A stretch of DNA of 41,403 nt. It comes from a virus. Location of the stretch: the IMG/VR virus record IMGVR_UViG_3300010885_041437, positions 1 to 41,403 of that record; one strand, given 5' to 3'. The first letter of the stretch is position 1. Each line of letters opens with the position of its first letter. The notes beneath the pieces are model-generated. The model did not search any database, was not told the origin of the DNA, and was given only the letters and a program-made list of their open reading frames with translations. Of the stretch, positions 37,075 to 41,403 are shown in pieces. The translations under genes were made by a program, and so were the position numbers.

Positions 37075-38636
37075 GCACCACCCCGCAAAGCCCGCTCCGC
37101 CGCCGGCTCGATCACGGTCTTGGCTTCCATCATCCCCCGCCAAAACCGCCTATTTTCCGGCAAATGCACCCTTTCCCTCGCGTATTTTACAGCGTAGTCC
37201 CGCACCCCACGGAGCAACCGCAACAGGTCTTGCACCTGCCCGCGCGTGAGGATGCCGGGGCGGGCGACGACGGCGCGCACGACCTCGCGCCCGCTGGCGG
37301 GGATGTTCTTCACGGGGCTCTTGCGGGGCGTGTCGGTGAGGTCGGCCAACAAAGCCACCTGCATCCCGGTCGGCGCCTTGTTCCGCCAGCCGTCGTCGGG
37401 GGTGTCGGCCTCGACCTTGATCCCCTCCTCGGCGGCCTGCTTGAGCAGCGCCTGCAGGTAGCCGTCAAACGCTTTGACGGCCTCCGTGAGCGGAAGCACA
37501 ACCTCGCGCGGGGGTCCGGCGGCCTCGCGCTCTGCGGCGGCCTGGAGGCGTTGTGCGGTCAGGTCCGGGGTGACCTCGCCCACCTGCGTCACGGACTCCA
37601 GGACGGGCACGTACCGGGGCATCAGGATCACCGCCTCGGTCTTCGGCCCCGCCCACGCGACGGTGGGATCGTCGTCGCGGCACACGCGCGAGATCCGCCC
37701 GGCCTCCTGGGCGATGGCGATGGCCGAGCCGCGCGGGCGCCTGGCCGCCAGCCACCGGAGCCCGGGGATGTCCCGGCCCTCGGTGAGCAGGTCGACGTGG
37801 ACCATCGCGCGGTACTCGCCCCGGAGGAGCGCGGCGATGCGCTTGCCCTCCTCGCCCTTGCGGAGCTTGCTGTGTACGGCGATGGCGGGGATCCCGTTGT
37901 CCGTGAGCTGGACAGCGTACCACTCCGCGTCGGTGATGTCGGTGGCGCTCACGAGGCCGGGGCCGGGCGGAGCGTCCCGCTTGATCATCTCGATCACGGC
38001 CTCGTTCGCGTCTTCGTCGGAGCGGCCGAACTGCACGAACCGGAACGGCACCAGCACGCGGTCCCGCACGGCCTCGTCGAGGGTGTACCGAAACGCGATC
38101 TCCTCCCACCCCCGAAGCGCGGTCGAGCCCGTCGACGGGAACGGCGTCGCGGTCACCCCGAGCCGCGTGTACGGCTTGGCCCTCTGGATGACGTCGACGA
38201 GCACGTCCCCGTCGGCGCGGTGGGCTTCGTCGGCCATCCAGAACGCGATGCGCTGGCCCTGGGTGCCGAGCCAGTCGACGAAGGGGCCGGCGCTGGCATG
38301 GCAGACCACGGTCACACGGGAGGGATCCTTGCGGCTGCCATACCAGCGCCCGACGCTCCCCGAAGGTAGCACGGCGCGGGCGGCCTCGTAGGTCTGTTCC
38401 ACGAGGGACTGCTTCGGCACGCTGACGACGATCACCCAGCCGGGCTTCAGGGTGGCGAGGATGTTGGCCAGCACCGCGATTTGAAACCGGGTCTTGCCGG
38501 CCCCGGTGCAGGCTTGGGCCATCACCGAGCGGCGGGAGCGGATCATCGGGATCAACGTGTTGTAGGCCCGCACCTGCCAAGCGCGCGGCGGGTCGGGCCA
38601 GAGGGTCCAGGGGTCGTAGCCGGTGGGGTCGGACAA
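37071..38636 (-). CDS. SF2 DNA helicase (ResIII/DEAH-type)
   Basis: The product has 521 residues from TTG 38636, chosen because GGAGG lies about nine bases upstream. An in-frame TTG at 38672 would start before that site. Motifs in order are AWQVRAYNTL, Walker A ACTGAGKT at about 42-49, VVSVPKQSLVEQTYEAAR, DEAH within MADEAHRADGD near 136-139, motif III GVTATPFP, VDLLTEGRDIPGLRW for motif V and QEAGRISRVCR for motif VI. It should unwind DNA in replication or recombination. The C-terminal 130 residues are helical without recognised motifs. It follows the small zinc protein gene and leads the helicase operon. Confidence 0.85.
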   Translation of the reverse strand: MSDPTGYDPWTLWPDPPRAWQVRAYNTLIPMIRSRRSVMAQACTGAGKTRFQIAVLANILATLKPGWVIVVSVPKQSLVEQTYEAARAVLPSGSVGRWYGSRKDPSRVTVVCHASAGPFVDWLGTQGQRIAFWMADEAHRADGDVLVDVIQRAKPYTRLGVTATPFPSTGSTALRGWEEIAFRYTLDEAVRDRVLVPFRFVQFGRSDEDANEAVIEMIKRDAPPGPGLVSATDITDAEWYAVQLTDNGIPAIAVHSKLRKGEEGKRIAALLRGEYRAMVHVDLLTEGRDIPGLRWLAARRPRGSAIAIAQEAGRISRVCRDDDPTVAWAGPKTEAVILMPRYVPVLESVTQVGEVTPDLTAQRLQAAAEREAAGPPREVVLPLTEAVKAFDGYLQALLKQAAEEGIKVEADTPDDGWRNKAPTGMQVALLADLTDTPRKSPVKNIPASGREVVRAVVARPGILTRGQVQDLLRLLRGVRDYAVKYARERVHLPENRRFWRGMMEAKTVIEPAAERALRGGA

Positions 38637-38708
38637 GGTGGGGCCTCCGTGTGCGGCATCAAGCCGAGTCAACCCGCGCGCGGCGTGGGCTGGGTCGGGG
38701 TGGTGTCG

Positions 38709-39017
38709 TCAGCCGATCCGAACCGCGACGCCCGAGCCGTGGTTCTTGCCGCCGCAAGAGCAGTCGCAGATCGGGCCGGTCGCGTGCGTGCACTTGGCTC
38801 CGCAAACGTGGTCGGTGACCGTGACCTTGGCTCGGACGCCGCCGAGCGCGCGGCCGTTGTGTGTGACGGTGAAGAGGTTCGGGTGGCCGACCGGGAGCCA
38901 GCGGCCGTCACCGTTGAGCACTTCGCGGCTGCGGCCTTCGCCGCGCTCGCTTGTCTCGAAAACGCCGGCACCCTTGACGAAGTAGCGGACGGTGCGGTCG
39001 ACGGTGGCGGTGTTCAT
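38709..39017 (-). CDS. Small zinc-binding protein (102 aa)
   Basis: ATG 39017 has GGGAG about eight bases upstream. N-terminal residues MNTATVDRTVRYFVKGAGVF lead to a short alpha/beta part, with GDGRWLPVGHPNLFTVTHNG, and a cysteine-rich end: HVCGAKCTHATGPICDCSCG. Five Cys and two His give a probable zinc fold. It is transcribed from the promoter at 39058-39086 and precedes the SF2 helicase. The pattern is common among phage proteins of unknown function, so no role is assigned. Confidence 0.7.
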   Translation of the reverse strand: MNTATVDRTVRYFVKGAGVFETSERGEGRSREVLNGDGRWLPVGHPNLFTVTHNGRALGGVRAKVTVTDHVCGAKCTHATGPICDCSCGGKNHGSGVAVRIG

Positions 39018-39057
39018 CGGTGGCTCCCATCGGGCGACTCAGGCTGCCCGCACCCAA

Positions 39058-39086
39058 TGGTTAACGCCACCGCGTAAACACGTCAA
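39058..39086 (-). promoter_or_regulatory. Promoter, early-type (TTGACG-N17-TAACCA)
   Basis: On the minus strand TTGACG (39086-39081) and TAACCA (39063-39058) are 17 bases apart. It overlaps the stop of the Dam-like gene. The leader to the ATG at 39017 is longer than in the other copies, about 40 bases after the -10. Confidence 0.65.
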
Positions 39087-39871
39087 CCCTCAAACGTAGA
39101 AACCATCTCGGCGACGCCACCCCGCCCGGCCCCGTCGCGGTTGACCGGGCGCGCGCAAGCCACGGCCCGCAGCTGCCACCGGTCCCCCAGCATCGCCCGC
39201 AGCTCGGGGGCGTCGTGGTGGCTGAGGACCACGCGCGCCCCACGTCGCCCGGCGCGCTCGCAGACCTCGACGAGCCCGCGGAGCTCGCGCCACCCCCAGC
39301 TGTGGCCGCCGCCGTAGGGCTGCGTTCCGACGTAGGGCGGGTCCACGTAGACGGCGTCACCGGGGCCGCAGGTCTCCAGCACGTCGTGAGCGTCGGCCTG
39401 CACCACCACCGCCCCGGCGAGGTGCTGGGCGACGGCGACGAGGTCCGGCGTCGTCGGCACCGAGGGCACCGGCTTGCGGTTCCAGGGGCAGTTGAACAGC
39501 CCGAACCGCCCGCGCCGGTAAACGCCGTTGAAACAGGACTGGAGCAACACCAGCAGCGCCGCCGGGTTGCCCCGGACCTCCAGCTCCACCAACGCCCGGT
39601 AGTGGCCGGCGGTCAGACCCCCGTCGACGTAACGCGCGACGTCCAGGGCGAGGGCCTCGGGGCGAGTCTGCACGGCCTGCCACAGCCTCACCAGCGGCGC
39701 GTCGACGTCGGCCAGGAGCATCGGCCCCGGCGGCAGCGCGAGCGCCACGGACCCCGCTCCCAGGCAGGGCTCGACGTAGCGGCTCCAGCCGGTGCCGAGG
39801 GCTTCGACGACGATGGGGGCGAGGTCGCGCTTGCCGCCCATGTAGCGCCAGAGCGGGCGCAGGGTGGTCAC
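39083..39871 (-). CDS. Dam-like N6-adenine DNA methyltransferase (D12 class)
   Basis: The product has 262 residues from GTG 39871 in a GTGA overlap with the upstream gene. Signature motifs are MGGKRDLAPIVVEALGTG, VEPCLGAGSVALAL (motif I), SCFNGVYRRGRFGLFNCPWN and AVYVDPPYVGTQPYGGGH (motif IV, DPPY at 177-180). This is the D12/Dam family layout. It methylates adenine in a short site, probably as self-protection or timing. No restriction enzyme is nearby. It is the second gene of the leftward arm. Confidence 0.9.
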   Translation of the reverse strand: MTTLRPLWRYMGGKRDLAPIVVEALGTGWSRYVEPCLGAGSVALALPPGPMLLADVDAPLVRLWQAVQTRPEALALDVARYVDGGLTAGHYRALVELEVRGNPAALLVLLQSCFNGVYRRGRFGLFNCPWNRKPVPSVPTTPDLVAVAQHLAGAVVVQADAHDVLETCGPGDAVYVDPPYVGTQPYGGGHSWGWRELRGLVEVCERAGRRGARVVLSHHDAPELRAMLGDRWQLRAVACARPVNRDGAGRGGVAEMVSTFEG

Positions 39872-40251
39872 CCCCGCACCCGCCCAAACAGCGCGCGGAA
39901 GGCGTCGCTCACGTCCACCGCCGGGCCTTCCGGGTCCCTCAGCGCCCGCTCGATCCCCGGCACGGCGGCGAGGGTGTGGATGTCCTCGACCCGCAACCCC
40001 AGCCGCTCCGCGAGCAGCTCGGCGACGTCGGCGGGCCTCGTCGAAGCCCACAAGGTCAGGCGGTCCAGGGCCCGCACGTCGAACCCGCCGGAGCGCCAGC
40101 GGCTCAGGGTGACGACGGCGGTTCGGGGGGTGTAGTCCAGGCCGATGTCGGCGTAGAACCCCTGAGCAGCGGAGCCGTGCTCAGCTCCAGGTGTACGGCG
40201 GCGGCGGATCTCAGCGTCAATCAGGCCCATCAGGGCGTCGCGTGCGGGCAT
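39868..40251 (-). CDS. First gene of the leftward arm, possible small regulator
   Basis: ATG 40251 has GGAGGTGCGACT, a very strong ribosome site. The 127-residue product begins MPARDALMGLIDAEIRRRRT and is helical. A possible helix-turn-helix spans YADIGLDYTPRTAVVTLSRW and ALDRLTLWASTRPADVAELL. The C-terminal part has LGLRVEDIHTLAAVPGIERAL. It faces the rightward operon across the divergent promoters, the place where phages keep a control gene, so it may regulate them. The helix-turn-helix is a weak guess. Confidence 0.55.
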   Translation of the reverse strand: MPARDALMGLIDAEIRRRRTPGAEHGSAAQGFYADIGLDYTPRTAVVTLSRWRSGGFDVRALDRLTLWASTRPADVAELLAERLGLRVEDIHTLAAVPGIERALRDPEGPAVDVSDAFRALFGRVRG

Positions 40252-40269
40252 AGTCGCACCTCCGCAGAC

Positions 40270-40298
40270 GGTTTAGCGGCTAGGCGTTGACAGCGCAA
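40270..40298 (-). promoter_or_regulatory. Leftward promoter of the divergent control region (TTGCGC-N17-TAAACC)
   Basis: On the minus strand TTGCGC (40298-40293) and TAAACC (40275-40270) are 17 bases apart, with the ATG at 40251, 18 bases after the -10. Its -35 touches the -35 of the rightward promoter end to end, so the two polymerases compete for the same DNA. Confidence 0.65.
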
Positions 40299-40315
40299 CA
40301 CGGACGGCGTAAACG
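40287..40315 (+). promoter_or_regulatory. Rightward promoter of the divergent control region (TTGACA-N17-TAAACG)
   Basis: TTGACA (40287-40292) and TAAACG (40310-40315) are 17 bases apart. GGGAGG follows at 40323-40328 and ATG at 40335. It is the best match to the consensus in the window and drives the rightward operon. Confidence 0.75.
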
Positions 40316-40334
40316 GTCAGCGGGAGGTGGTCCG

Positions 40335-40601
40335 ATGATGGACGACTTGTTGAGCTTTGTGGCGCCCGTGCTGGCCGAGGTGAAGGCCGCGGGGCTGGAG
40401 GGTTGGAGCGTCGGCGCTGTGGATGTCGGCGCCAGCCTGCGCCTGACGAAGCGGGGGCGCGGACCCGGGATGGAGTTCGACGCCTACGCGTCCGACCCGC
40501 TCCGGTGGTGCATCTGGGTGGGCCCCACGTCGCCGGTCCAGGGCGGCCCCGACCTCGCCGCCGCCATCTCTGCCGCCCGTGCCGAGGGTTGGACCCCATG
40601 A
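40335..40601 (+). CDS. Hypothetical 88-aa protein, first rightward gene
   Basis: ATG 40335 follows GGGAGGTGGTCCG. A second ATG directly after it is an alternative. The product begins MMDDLLSFVAPVLAEVKAAG and continues WSVGAVDVGASLRLTKRGRG, then FDAYASDPLRWCIWVGPTSP, with a mixed alpha/beta pattern. Its short size, acidic start and position at the head of the early operon suggest an early host-takeover protein, but no family is recognised. It overlaps the ASCH gene in ATGA. Confidence 0.65.
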   Translation: MMDDLLSFVAPVLAEVKAAGLEGWSVGAVDVGASLRLTKRGRGPGMEFDAYASDPLRWCIWVGPTSPVQGGPDLAAAISAARAEGWTP

Positions 40602-41038
40602 AGCCGCTACCGTTGAAGGCCCTCACCCTCTGGCCCGAGTGGGCTTGGGCGATCGTCCATCTCGGCAAGCGCGTAGAGAACCGCACCTGGAAGCCGTTCC
40701 TCCCGGTCGGCACCACGTTCGCAATCCACGCCGGCAAGCACCTCGGAGGCAAGCCCGGCGCGGCATCCGCCCGCGAGGCCGAGGACGACGTGTTCAGCAT
40801 GTACGGCGCGCAGTTGCCGCCGGGCCTCCGCGCCTGCCCCAAGTCCGCGATCGTCTGCCTCGCCACCATCGCCGGCTACGACCAGGACGACGTCACCCCC
40901 TGGGACGTGCCCGGCCTCTGGCACTGGCGGCTCACCGACGTCCGCGTGCTGGTCGAGCCGGTCCCCTGCCATGGCCGCCAAGGGCTCTGGACGGTCGACG
41001 GCTCCGTCGAGCGCGCCGTGCTTCGGGCGGCCCCGTGA
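40598..41038 (+). CDS. ASCH-domain protein
   Basis: The 146-residue product starts at ATG 40598 in an ATGA overlap. It shows the ASCH pattern: LTLWPEWAWAIVHLGKRVEN (with the G-K-x-V-E-N-R-x-W motif), then NRTWKPFLPVGTTFAIHAGK, AIVCLATIAGYDQDDVTPW and a final strand region where LWHWRLTDVRVLVEPVPC resembles the family ending. ASCH proteins bind RNA or modified nucleotides, and some remove N4-acetylcytidine bases. In phages they occur in early operons. The precise substrate cannot be inferred. Confidence 0.8.
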   Translation: MKPLPLKALTLWPEWAWAIVHLGKRVENRTWKPFLPVGTTFAIHAGKHLGGKPGAASAREAEDDVFSMYGAQLPPGLRACPKSAIVCLATIAGYDQDDVTPWDVPGLWHWRLTDVRVLVEPVPCHGRQGLWTVDGSVERAVLRAAP

Positions 41039-41150
41039 GGCTCCTCGACGCCATCGAACGCGGCGAGCTCCACACCAACCGCGCCCGGCTCCAGTTCTGC
41101 CCCCACCGCAAGGGCCTCCACGTCGTCGGCACTGTCGACGGCGAGCCCGT
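41035..41150 (+). CDS. N-terminal part of the 65-aa protein continuing at base 1
   Basis: GTG 41035 overlaps the ASCH stop in GTGA. The frame begins MRLLDAIERGELHTNRARLQ and continues FCPHRKGLHVVGT. The true gene continues with bases 1-109 and ends in TGA 107-109, giving 65 residues. Beyond 41150 the frame stays open but reads unrelated foreign DNA, so those codons are not part of the protein. Confidence 0.6.
41124..41150. repeat. Terminal direct repeat, right copy, at the junction with foreign DNA
   Basis: The copy matches bases 1-27 except T at 41133. The phage side (before 41124) is continuous with the 65-aa gene. The far side (after 41150) belongs to the NHL-repeat gene. Read on the minus strand the repeat encodes part of the NHL motif PYGLAVDSAD, so the segment is shared by two unrelated genes in different frames. 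The T gives AGT (Ser) in the NHL frame, so the crossover may lie at or before 41133. Confidence 0.7.
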
Positions 41151-41403
41151 ACGGTGTGCTGAACTGCGCGGCCGTCCCCGAGGCGTCCAGAAAGCCCCCC
41201 GAGCCGCCGACGAAGGTTGTCACGACGGGGGTGCCGGCCGACACGTAGAGCGACACGGCGCTTCCCCCCGCCGCCGCGGGTGCGGGCGCGCTCGCGGCGC
41301 CCCACGACACGATTGTCGCGGCAGCGTTGGACGCGGGCTGCGCGGCCGTCGAGCAGAGGTACCACGCGGCGACGGTAAAAGCAGCATTGCCAGTGGGCAG
41401 CGC
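41124..41403 (-). pseudogene. Truncated LamG/NHL-repeat gene fragment (foreign)
   Basis: Read from 41403 down, the minus strand encodes ALPTGNAAFTVAAWYLCSTA, a LamG/jelly-roll-like opening, then ATIVSWGAAS, an Ala/Pro linker, and VTTFVGGSGGFLDASGTAAQ followed by FSTPYGLAVDSAD, an NHL beta-propeller repeat. The NHL unit stops where the phage DNA begins, without the expected continuation (GNVYVAD-type). In the same frame the phage DNA stays open to 40876 but is not NHL-like. The upstream start lies beyond the window. Such LamG-NHL proteins occur in algae and some bacteria. The fragment is not a phage gene. It is an assembly chimera or a genuine host junction. Confidence 0.65.

Noticed and set aside
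38650-38680. GGGTTGACT near the SF2 helicase start as a promoter
   Set aside because: No TAA-type -10 lies 17 bases downstream, only the ribosome site GGAGG.
1-41150. The 27-bp end repeat as an integrase attachment core flanking an integrated prophage
   Set aside because: No integrase was found, and the 65-aa phage gene reads continuously through the repeat, which fits genome circularity better. It remains possible that the right junction is real, so it is kept as a finding but not annotated as an att site.

Overview
The window is almost entirely one tailed-phage genome of high G+C. Genes are packed tightly, with ATGA/GTGA overlaps at most junctions. A tail sheath gene, a tape-measure gene and gp25-like, J-like, hub, spike and plug baseplate genes indicate a contractile-tailed (myovirus-type) phage. 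Gene style suggests a high-G+C bacterial host, but nothing here identifies it. No integrase, DNA polymerase or recognisable CI-type repressor was found.

Topology: bases 1-27 recur at 41124-41150 with one mismatch, and the open gene at 41035 continues in the same frame at base 1, giving a 65-residue protein. The phage unit is therefore probably circular or circularly permuted, about 41,123 bp. The last 253 bases are foreign: on the minus strand they encode a LamG-like segment and an NHL repeat, joined to the phage inside the 27-bp similarity. This is either an assembly chimera or a real recombination junction.

Layout. A divergent control region (40252-40334) fires both ways. Rightward (40335 through the junction to 3444): a small protein, an ASCH protein, a 65-aa protein, a Gp3/RDF-like protein, unknowns, an AddB/Cas4-type iron-sulphur nuclease and a winged-helix-like protein. 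Leftward from 40251: a small possible regulator, Dam-like methylase, zinc protein, SF2 helicase, two small proteins, VapE-like helicase, an iteron-like repeat region (34581-34868), RuvC-like resolvase, ParB-like protein, a Mom-like DNA modification gene in a low-G+C island, small terminase, SMC/Rad50-like ATPase, two unknowns, large terminase, portal, MuF-like protein, an initiator-type tRNA, DUF2213-like protein, a virion protein, major capsid, connector genes, sheath, tube, frameshifted tail chaperones, tape measure and baseplate genes. An accessory cassette (11441-14340) with a C5 cytosine methylase interrupts the baseplate genes. Tail-fibre-like genes and a lysis-type cassette (3441-5277) end the arm.

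Regulation: seven compact promoters share TTGACR-N17-TAAMCN, always with a 17-bp spacer and mostly starting 18-26 bp before the start codon. They precede non-structural genes. A different motif, GTGGTACGCTC and variants, sits in gaps before structural and lysis genes, suggesting separate early and late classes. The most unusual content is the DNA-modification set (Dam-like, C5 methylase, ParB-Mom pair), the phage-borne initiator-like tRNA, the repeat-rich putative origin and the unexplained NHL junction.
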